NCBI GenBank assembly: GCA_025937035.1
Contig: JAICSG010000337.1
Coordinates: forward strand, 1-5,249
Direction of reading: 5' to 3'
Source: Thermoanaerobaculia bacterium
GTDB taxonomy: Bacteria > Acidobacteriota > Thermoanaerobaculia > Multivoradales > UBA5704
DNA: 5,249 bases
In this document: piece by piece, positions 1 to 4,622 of the stretch
Layout of the letters: every line of letters starts with the position of its first letter
Position numbering within the stretch: position 1 is the first letter of the stretch
The notes under the pieces: generated by a model
Seen by the model: the letters and a program-made list of their open reading frames with translations, nothing else
What the model was told of the DNA's origin: nothing
Database searches by the model: none
Translations under genes and position numbers: made by a program

Positions 1-539
1 AGCATGTTGGAGTTGTCGCCGCCACCAAGACCGCCGCCCTGCGAGGTGAGCAGGAGCAAGGGCAGCAGGTTGCTCTGGCTGGCGTACTGGACCCCGGTCA
101 CCACGGTGGTGCCGCTCACGCTCTGCGTCGTGGTCGTGAGCGCCGGGGGCTTGTTGAGCAGGGTCAGCAGCAGGGTCGTGTCGTTCTGCTGCTTGAAATC
201 CTTCTTGAGCTGGGTCACCTGCTTATCGAGCCGGGTGGTCGCCGCGCCCAGCTCGGAGTTGATCTTGTTGGCCTGGGCCGCCACCTTCTTGATGGCGTCC
301 GAGTTGGCGGAGATCTGCTTGCCCACGCGGGCGAGGCCCGCCTCCAGCTGGGCCTGGGTGACGTATTTGTTGTTGTTGGTCGGGCGCGGGCGGAAGAGCC
401 CGGTGCCGCGGCCGGTCTTGCCGGGGACGATCCGGGGCGGCCGGCCACCCCGGCGCACGGCCTCGTCGTCGGCTTCGTCGTCGGCCTCGTCGTCCTCGAA
501 CAGATCGTCGTCTTCCAACGCGTACTTGTAACCGTTCAT
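1..539 (-). CDS. Hypothetical protein, third gene of the sigma-54-linked operon; acidic head, coiled-coil middle (C-terminus beyond window)
   Basis: I do not recognise this family and assign no function. The reading frame is open from the ATG at 539 to the window edge, giving 179 residues with no stop, so the gene is partial. Residues 9-27 are almost all Asp/Glu/Ala and contain a three-fold ADDE repeat. A basic Arg/Gly/Pro linker follows (about 29-53), then an Asn run (55-57). Residues 60-120 look like an amphipathic coiled coil rich in Gln, Lys and Ala (for example VTQAQLEAGLARVGKQI). Residues 122-179 are rich in Thr, Leu and Gly with no clear signal peptide. The start is supported by AGGAG about 6-7 bases upstream and by an ATGA overlap with the stop of the preceding gene, implying coupled translation. 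The bacterial codon pattern, good RBS and operon packing make it a real gene; the role is unknown, possibly structural or assembly-related (inference). Confidence 0.85.
   Translation of the reverse strand, partial: MNGYKYALEDDDLFEDDEADDEADDEAVRRGGRPPRIVPGKTGRGTGLFRPRPTNNNKYVTQAQLEAGLARVGKQISANSDAIKKVAAQANKINSELGAATTRLDKQVTQLKKDFKQQNDTTLLLTLLNKPPALTTTTQSVSGTTVVTGVQYASQSNLLPLLLLTSQGGGLGGGDNSNM
459..494 (-). repeat. Three tandem 12-bp units encoding (ADDE)-type acidic repeats
   Basis: Three consecutive 12-base units (459-470, 471-482, 483-494; plus-strand form GGCCTCGTCGTC with one base change in the middle copy) encode an Asp-Asp-Glu-Ala repeat near the N-terminus of the third operon protein. 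The unit is a whole number of codons, so copy number could change without breaking the frame. Confidence 0.85.
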
Positions 540-1063
540 CCTTCTCTCCTTTCGGTGGTTGCTCGATCGTCGATCGGCAAGCGGTGAGGTTGATTCGGGC
601 CCCGCAGCCGCCGCAGGGCGGGGGTCACGAGGCGCTCGAAGAGCTTGCGGTCGGGGCGCCGGCTGCCCGGGCCGCCGCGGCCGTGGCAGATGCCGCACTC
701 CGGGTCGTCCCCCCAGCAGACCGGGCAGGCGCCGAGGGCGGCGGCCAGGGTCTCGTTGATCTCCTGGAGCCGGTCGACCTCGAGCTCCAGCTCGGTCAGG
801 CGGCGCCGCAGGGCCGGTCCGCTCAAGGGCCCGCGCAGGCCGAGGTCGTCGAGGTCGAGCGGCTCGACCGCCGGCCGCGGCGGCTCCTCGGACGCCTCCT
901 CCTCGACGGCCTCCCCGGCCTCACGGCGCTTGGACCACATCTCGGCGAGCATGCGGACGGTGGGGTTGGGGTGCGACGCGAGCTGGCCCACCAGCTCCGC
1001 CTGGGCGTCGGCGCCGGCGGCGAGCATCCCCTGCAAGCGGGCGATCTCCTCGGTGGTGGCCAT
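536..1063 (-). CDS. Hypothetical protein with coiled coil and Cys4 zinc-knuckle-like motif, second gene of the operon
   Basis: A 175-residue protein I cannot assign to a named family. The N-terminal 45 residues look helical (MATTEEIARLQGMLAAGADA onward). Residues 51-70 form an acidic Glu/Pro-rich linker. Residues 84-111 make a Leu-rich heptad-like helix, probably a coiled coil. Directly after it comes CPVC (113-116), six residues, CGIC (123-126) and then HGRGGPG (127-133). The two CxxC pairs with a following GxGxPG turn resemble one zinc-binding unit of the DnaJ cysteine-rich type, so zinc binding is likely but inferred. The C-terminal about 40 residues are basic. The start is the ATG at 1063: it lies one base after the upstream stop and has GGGGA eight bases before it; a longer in-frame extension to 1297 only runs antiparallel inside the preceding gene. 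The TGA overlaps the next ATG (ATGA). It may be an adaptor or chaperone-like partner of its neighbours (inference). Confidence 0.85.
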   Translation of the reverse strand: MATTEEIARLQGMLAAGADAQAELVGQLASHPNPTVRMLAEMWSKRREAGEAVEEEASEEPPRPAVEPLDLDDLGLRGPLSGPALRRRLTELELEVDRLQEINETLAAALGACPVCWGDDPECGICHGRGGPGSRRPDRKLFERLVTPALRRLRGPNQPHRLPIDDRATTERREG

Positions 1064-1064
1064 C

Positions 1065-1988
1065 TCAGTCGTCCCCGTAGGCCTCGGCGAGCTCGAATTC
1101 GTCGTACTCGGCTTCCAGGTCGTCCGCTTCGTCCCAGGACTCGTCCCAGGCTTCGCCCCAGGCCTCGTCATCGGCCTCGGCGGCCTCCAGGGCGTCCGCC
1201 TCGGCGAAGCGCCGCAGCAGCACCTCGGCGCGGCTCGCCGGGTCGGCGGGGTCGCCGATGAATTCCCCGGCGCCGTCGAGCAGGTACATGGGAGCACCGG
1301 CCGATTCGCCGGCGATCGTCTGGTGGTACTCGGCCGAGGCCTGGCTGGCGAGCTGGCCGAGCAGGTTGGCGAAGGCGCTCACCGGCACCGGCGTGCCGCC
1401 GACGGGCACTTGGCGCCGTCCCGCCCCGCCGAGGACCATGGAGAGCAGCGCCTGCAGGGTCTCCGGCCGGGTGATGGTGCGGGCGAGCTGGGCCGCCGCG
1501 GGCGAGCCGCCGCCGGCGAGCCCCCCCAGGGCCGGAGCCACCGCGCCGGCGACGGCGCCGAGGGGGCCGGGCAGGGCTTTGCCCAGGGCTCCCCCGCCGC
1601 CCAGCGCCCCGGAGACGCCCTGGAGGGCGCCGCCGGCCAGGCCGCTCAGGACCCGCTGGCCCCGGCCGCGATTGGGGCCGCTGAGCGCGCCGCCCAGGGC
1701 GCCGGATAGGGCCTGGCCGGCCGCGCCCCCGATCGCCGCGCCGACCGGTCCGCCCAGGGCCGTGCCGGCCACCGTGCCGACCACGGGCAGGGCCTTCTGC
1801 AGGACGCCGCCGGCCGCGCGGCCGAAGTCCTTGACGCTGCTCCAGAAGCTTTCCATGTCCTCCACGGAGCCGCCGCCGAGGGAGTATTCGAGCACCGCCT
1901 CCAGCCGCTCCGGCGGCAGCTCGGCGTACTCGGGGGCCAGGAGCTCCCGCAGCTCCGGGTAAGGGTCCGACTCGTAATAGCGAGCCAT
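1065..1988 (-). CDS. Hypothetical glycine/alanine-zipper protein with acidic Trp-repeat tail, first gene of the operon
   Basis: This 307-residue protein is of unknown function. Residues 1-50 are a soluble-looking, Glu/Leu/Pro-rich head. Residues 60-162 are an extended Gly/Ala core with many GxxxG/GxxxA spacings (GTVAGTALGG, GAAIGGAAGQALSGALGG), as in glycine-zipper membrane-inserting or self-packing helices. Residues 163-260 form a more complex domain (RPETLQALLSMVLGGAG, VPVGGTPVPVSAFANLLGQL, MYLLDGAGEFIGDP). The tail, 262-307, is very acidic and carries W277, W281 and W285 in a four-residue repeat. There is no Sec signal peptide. The start at 1988 was chosen because AGGAG lies seven bases upstream; the ATG at 1991 is only four bases away. 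A sigma-54 promoter match lies about 60 bases upstream, and the next gene begins one base after the stop. The glycine zipper could mean a membrane pore, membrane anchoring or a packed fibre; I cannot choose between these from sequence. Confidence 0.87.
   Translation of the reverse strand: MARYYESDPYPELRELLAPEYAELPPERLEAVLEYSLGGGSVEDMESFWSSVKDFGRAAGGVLQKALPVVGTVAGTALGGPVGAAIGGAAGQALSGALGGALSGPNRGRGQRVLSGLAGGALQGVSGALGGGGALGKALPGPLGAVAGAVAPALGGLAGGGSPAAAQLARTITRPETLQALLSMVLGGAGRRQVPVGGTPVPVSAFANLLGQLASQASAEYHQTIAGESAGAPMYLLDGAGEFIGDPADPASRAEVLLRRFAEADALEAAEADDEAWGEAWDESWDEADDLEAEYDEFELAEAYGDD
1129..1164 (-). repeat. Three tandem 12-bp units encoding (E-A/S-W-D/G) repeats
   Basis: Three imperfect 12-base units (1129-1140, 1141-1152, 1153-1164; plus-strand TCGTCCCAGGAC and close variants) encode the repeat EAWG-EAWD-ESWD at about residues 275-286 of the glycine-zipper protein. 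The Trp residues are spaced exactly four apart, placing them along one face if helical. Confidence 0.8.
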
Positions 1989-1995
1989 CATGCGT

Positions 1996-2000
1996 CTCCT
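1996..2000 (-). promoter_or_regulatory. Ribosome binding site deciding the start of the glycine-zipper gene
   Basis: AGGAG on the minus strand lies seven bases before the ATG at 1988 and four before the adjacent ATG at 1991. The usual spacing favours 1988 as the start of the first operon gene. Confidence 0.7.
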
Positions 2001-2048
2001 TTCCACTCCAGGAACGGGCCTTCCCGGCCCGCCGCGGAGGGTCGGAAG

Positions 2049-2064
2049 TGCAAGCCCGGGGCCG
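2049..2064 (-). promoter_or_regulatory. Candidate sigma-54 (-24/-12) promoter of the three-gene operon
   Basis: The minus-strand sequence CGGCCCCGGGCTTGCA aligns with the established sigma-54 consensus TGGCACG-N4-TTGCA at 9 of 12 fixed positions. It keeps the essential GG, ten bases, GC spacing and the full TTGCA at -12. Transcription would begin near 2038, leaving a leader of about 50 bases before the ATG at 1988. The site sits between a sigma-54 activator gene and the operon, which strengthens it. GC-rich DNA yields GG-N10-GC by chance fairly often, but the TTGCA half is less expected here. Confidence 0.6.
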
Positions 2065-2084
2065 CCCCGGCGCCAGGGTGTCCA

Positions 2085-2117
2085 ATCCTGCGTAAGTGAA
2101 GGATCAGAAATGACTTA
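2085..2117. promoter_or_regulatory. Overlapping dyads, candidate activator-binding site
   Basis: Two short inverted repeats overlap in the most AT-rich part of this intergenic stretch: ATCCT (2085-2089) with AGGAT (2100-2104), and TAAGT (2093-2097) with ACTTA (2113-2117). Their centres are about one helical turn apart and lie roughly 55-70 bases upstream of the predicted start near 2038. Enhancer sites for sigma-54 activators are usually dyads upstream of -24, so this is a candidate. Five-base arms are easily found by chance. A further palindrome, ATCCGGAT at 2161-2168, lies about 125 bases upstream and is an alternative. Confidence 0.25.
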
Positions 2118-2184
2118 GGGGATTTGGAGGGGAGCGGCGGCGAGGGTGGCGGGGCCGGCGATCCGGATGCCGCCGTCAGGAAAC

Positions 2185-2202
2185 CCTGATGCCGGGATCA
2201 GG
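2185..2202 (-). terminator. Small hairpin over the activator stop codon
   Basis: CCTGAT and ATCAGG form a perfect six-base stem around a six-base loop; the activator TGA (2200-2198) lies in one arm. A competing stem pairs TCAGG (2176-2180) with CCTGA (2185-2189). Only three T residues follow on the transcribed strand, so this is at best a weak terminator. Confidence 0.25.
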
Positions 2203-3211
2203 CGCGGCCGGGGCTGCGGAAGCTCTGGCCGTCGATGCCGTAGCGGTTGAGCTTCTCGTGGAAGTTGCGCTCGGAGAGCCCCGAGCGGCTGGCGGCGCGG
2301 CTGACGATGCCGCCGCAGTCGCGCAGCATGGCGACCAGGTAGTCGCGCTCGAACTGCTCGACGGCGACCTGCTTGGCCTCATGGAAGTTGGCGGGCTCGG
2401 GGCTCGACCCGGCGGCGGCCGGCCTCCCGGCCCCGGCGCGCATCTCGGGAGGGAGCAGTTGGGGGCCGAGCGAACGGCCCCGGCAGAGGATCACCGCCCG
2501 GTGGACCACGTTCTCGAGCTCGCGCACGTTGCCCGGCCAGGGGTGGCAGGCCAGCAGCTCCTCGAAGCCCGGCTCCAGACCCGGCTCGGGCTTGCCGTAT
2601 GAGGCGGCGAACGAGGCCGTGAAATGGCGGACGAGGAGCGGGATGTCCCCCGGCCGCTCGCGCAGAGGGGGGATCTCCAGACGGATGACGCTCAGCCGGT
2701 AGAAGAGATCGCGGCGGAACGAGCCCTCCTCCATCGAGACGTCGAGGTCGCGATTGGTGGCGGCGATCACCCGCACGTCGCAGGAGCGGGTCTCGGCCAT
2801 GCCCACGGGCGAGTATTCGCCGCTCTGCAGGGTGCGCAGGAGCTTCACCTGGAACGCCGGGCTGGTCTCGCCGATCTCGTCGAGGAAGAGGGTGCCCCCC
2901 TCGGCCAGCTCGAGCTTGCCGCGCTTGCGGGCCACCGCGCCGGTGAACGCTCCGGGGAGGTGGCCGAACAGCTCGGACTCGACCAGGGTCTCGGTGAGGG
3001 CGCCGCAGTTGACCGGCACGAACGGGCCGTGCCGCCGCTGGCCGCGCAGGTGGAGCTCGCGGGCGACGATCTCCTTGCCGGTGCCGCTCTCGCCGGTGAT
3101 CAGAACCGGCGCGCCGGTGGCGGCCACCTGGTCCACGACCTCCAGGAGCTCCAAAACTTTTGGATCCCGTCCGACCCAGCGAGGAGGTAAAGAAGAGGAC
3201 CGCATGGCCAT
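2198..3211 (-). CDS. PspF-like sigma-54-dependent transcriptional activator (AAA+ domain plus Fis-type HTH)
   Basis: A bacterial enhancer-binding protein: an AAA+ ATPase that remodels RNA polymerase bound to sigma-54 at a -24/-12 promoter. Numbering from the ATG at 3211 (337 residues), the central domain begins almost at once: Walker A GESGTGKE (40-47), the sigma-54-contacting loop GAFTGA intact (87-92), Walker B LFLDE (D111, E112), sensor I AATNRD (150-155), an arginine-finger segment FRRDLFYRL (165-173) and sensor II WPGNVREL (225-232). The C-terminus has a Fis-family helix-turn-helix (about 300-326, ending in EKLNRYGI). There is no receiver, GAF or PAS domain, as in PspF, so control must come from a partner protein, inducer or expression level. 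The start is uncertain: ATGs at 3211 and 3205 both lack a clear Shine-Dalgarno, and longer starts (3286) would run through the gpmA control region. Its position directly upstream of a sigma-54 promoter match suggests it drives the operon below (inference). Confidence 0.95.
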   Translation of the reverse strand: MAMRSSSLPPRWVGRDPKVLELLEVVDQVAATGAPVLITGESGTGKEIVARELHLRGQRRHGPFVPVNCGALTETLVESELFGHLPGAFTGAVARKRGKLELAEGGTLFLDEIGETSPAFQVKLLRTLQSGEYSPVGMAETRSCDVRVIAATNRDLDVSMEEGSFRRDLFYRLSVIRLEIPPLRERPGDIPLLVRHFTASFAASYGKPEPGLEPGFEELLACHPWPGNVRELENVVHRAVILCRGRSLGPQLLPPEMRAGAGRPAAAGSSPEPANFHEAKQVAVEQFERDYLVAMLRDCGGIVSRAASRSGLSERNFHEKLNRYGIDGQSFRSPGRA

Positions 3212-3268
3212 AAACGCCGCACAGTGCTTTGGCGAATGCCGGGGAGAAACGTTACCCGCCGCGAGGGC

Positions 3269-3277
3269 TGATATTCT
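3269..3277 (+). promoter_or_regulatory. Weak extended -10 candidate for gpmA
   Basis: TGATATTCT matches the extended -10 form TG-N-TATAAT at the TG and at four of the six hexamer positions. It would start transcription near 3284, about 24 bases before the gpmA ATG. No convincing -35 box accompanies it. The opposite-strand promoter of the activator must also lie in or beside this 96-base stretch, but I could not identify it. Confidence 0.25.
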
Positions 3278-3291
3278 CCAGCCCATGGCAT

Positions 3292-3299
3292 GGAGGGAG
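3292..3299 (+). promoter_or_regulatory. Ribosome binding site of gpmA
   Basis: GGAGGGAG ends eight bases before the ATG at 3308. It excludes the in-frame ATG at 3290, which the site itself overlaps, and fits the family's usual start [10 protein letters not shown]. Confidence 0.75.
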
Positions 3300-3307
3300 A
3301 CGACCCG

Positions 3308-4051
3308 ATGATCAAGCTGGTTCTTCTCCGGCACGGAGAGAGCATCTGGAACCTGGAGAACCGGTTCACGGGATGGACCGACGTGGACCTCTCGCCGAAG
3401 GGGCTGGAGGAGGCCCGCGAGGGCGCCCGGCTGCTTCAGGAGGGGGGCTACACCTTCGACGTGGCCTATACCTCGCTGCTCAAGCGGGCCATCCGCACGC
3501 TGTGGATCACCCTGGACGGCATGGACCTGATGTGGATTCCGGTCCATCGGAGCTGGCGGCTGAACGAGCGCCACTACGGCGCGCTCCAGGGGCTCAACAA
3601 GGCCGAGACCGCCGCCAGGTACGGCGACAAGCAGGTCCTGGTCTGGCGCCGCAGCTACTCCGATCCGCCGCCGCCGCTCGACCTGGACGATCCCCGCTTC
3701 CCCGGCCACGACCGGCGCTACGCCGATCTAAAGCCGGAGGAGCTCCCCCGCGCCGAGTCGCTCAAGGACACCGTGGCCCGGTTCCTCCCCTACTGGCACG
3801 GCACCATCGTCCCGGACATCCAGGCGGGCAAGCGGGTGCTCATCGCCGCCCACGGCAACAGCCTGCGGGCGCTGGTGAAGCACCTCGACAACATCTCGGA
3901 CGACGAGATCGTGGGGCTGAACATCCCGACCGGCATCCCGCTCGTGTACGAGCTGGACGGCGATCTGAAGCCCATCCGGAGCTACTACCTGGGGGATCCC
4001 GAAGCGGCCAGGAAGGCGGCCGAAGCGGTGGCGAAGCAGGCTCAGCGGTAG
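3308..4051 (+). CDS. gpmA: 2,3-bisphosphoglycerate-dependent phosphoglycerate mutase
   Basis: Interconverts 3-phosphoglycerate and 2-phosphoglycerate in glycolysis and gluconeogenesis, in the cytosol, through a phosphohistidine intermediate primed by 2,3-bisphosphoglycerate. The 247-residue length matches the dPGM family (about 250). The signature [10 protein letters not shown] starts at residue 6 with the phospho-accepting His9. Other expected active-site residues are present: Arg60 in [11 protein letters not shown], Glu87 in [14 protein letters not shown], the Arg pair 114-115 in [11 protein letters not shown] and the second catalytic His182 in [14 protein letters not shown]. The cofactor-dependent insertion (about 118-150) and the C-terminal tail that caps the active site are also present, so this is the mutase rather than a general histidine phosphatase. 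The gene is divergent from the sigma-54 activator and convergent with the anti-sigma-like gene. It looks intact and probably stands alone as a single-gene unit. Confidence 0.97.
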   Translation: MIKLVLLRHGESIWNLENRFTGWTDVDLSPKGLEEAREGARLLQEGGYTFDVAYTSLLKRAIRTLWITLDGMDLMWIPVHRSWRLNERHYGALQGLNKAETAARYGDKQVLVWRRSYSDPPPPLDLDDPRFPGHDRRYADLKPEELPRAESLKDTVARFLPYWHGTIVPDIQAGKRVLIAAHGNSLRALVKHLDNISDDEIVGLNIPTGIPLVYELDGDLKPIRSYYLGDPEAARKAAEAVAKQAQR

Positions 4052-4080
4052 GGCTTATCCCCTCCTGGGACCTTACCGCT
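4044..4080. terminator. Hairpin spanning both stop codons of a convergent gene pair, candidate bidirectional terminator
   Basis: AGCGGTA (4044-4050) is the exact reverse complement of TACCGCT (4074-4080). The stem extends inward by three more pairs (4051-4053 with 4071-4073, one being G-U as RNA), leaving a loop of about 17 bases. The gpmA TAG (4049-4051) and the TAA of the opposite gene (4075-4073) both lie in the arms. No strong T-run follows on either side, so terminator function is plausible but not secure. Confidence 0.4.
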
Positions 4081-4381
4081 TCTTCCGCCGCCCCTCTTCC
4101 TCCTCCGGATCGACGGGGAAGCCGCCCATCGGCACCACCGTTCGCAGGGTCTGGCGGGGGGTGATCGAGCTCTCCAGGTTCTCGATCACCCCGCGGTCGA
4201 AGCGGTCGAGGGCGGTGTCGTAGGCGCCACGGGCGACGGAGTCGGGCTCCATCAGCGCCCGCAGCTTCCTCGCGCAGGCGGAGTACCCCTTGACGAGGTG
4301 CGCGACGACGTCACGGTTCTCTTCGCGCGAGGCGGTCCCCGTGGCGAAGCCCTTCAGGGTCTCTTCGGAGGGATGGTCCAT
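4073..4381 (-). CDS. Small anti-sigma/zinc-finger-like protein with degenerate metal site
   Basis: A 102-residue protein starting MDHPSEETLKGFATGTASRE and continuing into HLVKGYSAC (28-36). This layout (His-Pro start, a 'G-x-x-SREE' helix, then HLxxGCxxC) is typical of short zinc-binding anti-sigma-like N-terminal domains, known as ZAS or putative zinc-finger domains. Here the first Cys of the CxxC pair is Tyr33 while His28 and Cys36 remain, so zinc binding may be lost or altered. A second region (50-80, YDTALDRFDRGVIENLESSI) resembles the linker that in larger relatives leads to further domains. The protein then ends in an acidic run (92-96) and a basic RRKKR tail, with no transmembrane helix. 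The start at 4381 has GGGAGG seven bases upstream. No sigma factor gene is visible nearby. The gene probably has its own promoter and a structured leader. A regulatory role is inferred from family resemblance only. Confidence 0.75.
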   Translation of the reverse strand: MDHPSEETLKGFATGTASREENRDVVAHLVKGYSACARKLRALMEPDSVARGAYDTALDRFDRGVIENLESSITPRQTLRTVVPMGGFPVDPEEEEGRRKKR

Positions 4382-4452
4382 GAATGTCCTCCCTGCCCCG
4401 TCGAGGGCACGTTGGCGCTCTCGACAGGGAGTGACCCCGGGAGGACATTCAT
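4380..4452 (-). promoter_or_regulatory. Structured leader: 14-bp inverted repeat plus inner hairpin masking a ribosome binding site
   Basis: ATGAATGTCCTCCC (4380-4393) and GGGAGGACATTCAT (4439-4452) are perfect inverted repeats. Between them TCGAGGGC (4401-4408) pairs with GCTCTCGA (4417-4424) around an eight-base loop. CTCCCTG (4389-4395) can also pair with CAGGGAG (4425-4431), continuing the inner stem after a five-base bulge. In minus-strand RNA both foldings bury the GGGAGG ribosome binding site, and the 14-base arm also covers two bases of the start codon of the 102-residue gene. Two competing foldings suggest a regulated translational switch; a small palindromic element that supplied the start region is the alternative. 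Confidence 0.65.
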
Positions 4453-4550
4453 TTCAGTGGAGCTGGAAAAGCGGCGTCTTCGGCCGCCCGGAAGTGTCCG
4501 ACTCCGTCCTTGTCTCCTCCCGCAGTGTTATATACGCTCCAATCGTAGAA

Positions 4551-4579
4551 ATTATAATCGAGCTGCGCTGCGGTGCGAA
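4551..4579 (-). promoter_or_regulatory. Candidate sigma-70-type promoter for the 102-residue gene
   Basis: On the minus strand TTCGCA (4579-4574, four of six matches to TTGACA) is followed, after 17 bases, by a perfect TATAAT (4556-4551). The site lies in a distinctly AT-rich patch of otherwise GC-rich DNA. Transcription would start near 4544, giving a leader of about 160 bases that contains the inverted-repeat structure. TATAAT also reads on the plus strand (4553-4558) but has no partner box there. Confidence 0.5.
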
Positions 4580-4622
4580 ACGGGGCCTGCGGTCTCTGGG
4601 TGCCGGTGACACCTCGAAAAGA

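Noticed and set aside
584..1962. Several long plus-strand open frames opposite the three-gene operon (for example 584-1261, 645-1709, 1258-1962)
   Set aside because: They are Arg/Pro/Ala-rich shadow frames of GC-rich coding DNA, show no recognisable motif, and lie antisense to genes with good ribosome binding sites and operon spacing.
1168..2085. Overlapping minus-strand frame with a 305-residue product
   Set aside because: Its composition is extreme in Arg, Gly and Pro and it overlaps the glycine-zipper gene in another frame; typical GC-rich shadow.
3226..3244. Possible sigma-54 site in the gpmA/activator intergenic stretch
   Set aside because: The GC and GG elements do not have the required ten-base spacing in either orientation.
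3212..3709. N-terminal extension of the sigma-54 activator frame up to an ATG at 3709
   Set aside because: This part runs antisense through gpmA, has no receiver or sensor-domain features, and PspF-type activators begin directly with the AAA+ domain as here.
4298..4609. Plus-strand frame of 103 residues across the anti-sigma-like start and its leader
   Set aside because: No ribosome binding site or family resemblance, and it crosses the inverted-repeat region and an AT-rich promoter-like patch.
4599..4613. Possible terminator after the FabG-like gene (GGTG/CACC pairing)
   Set aside because: The stem is only about four bases and no T-run follows on the transcribed strand, so it is not distinguishable from chance.
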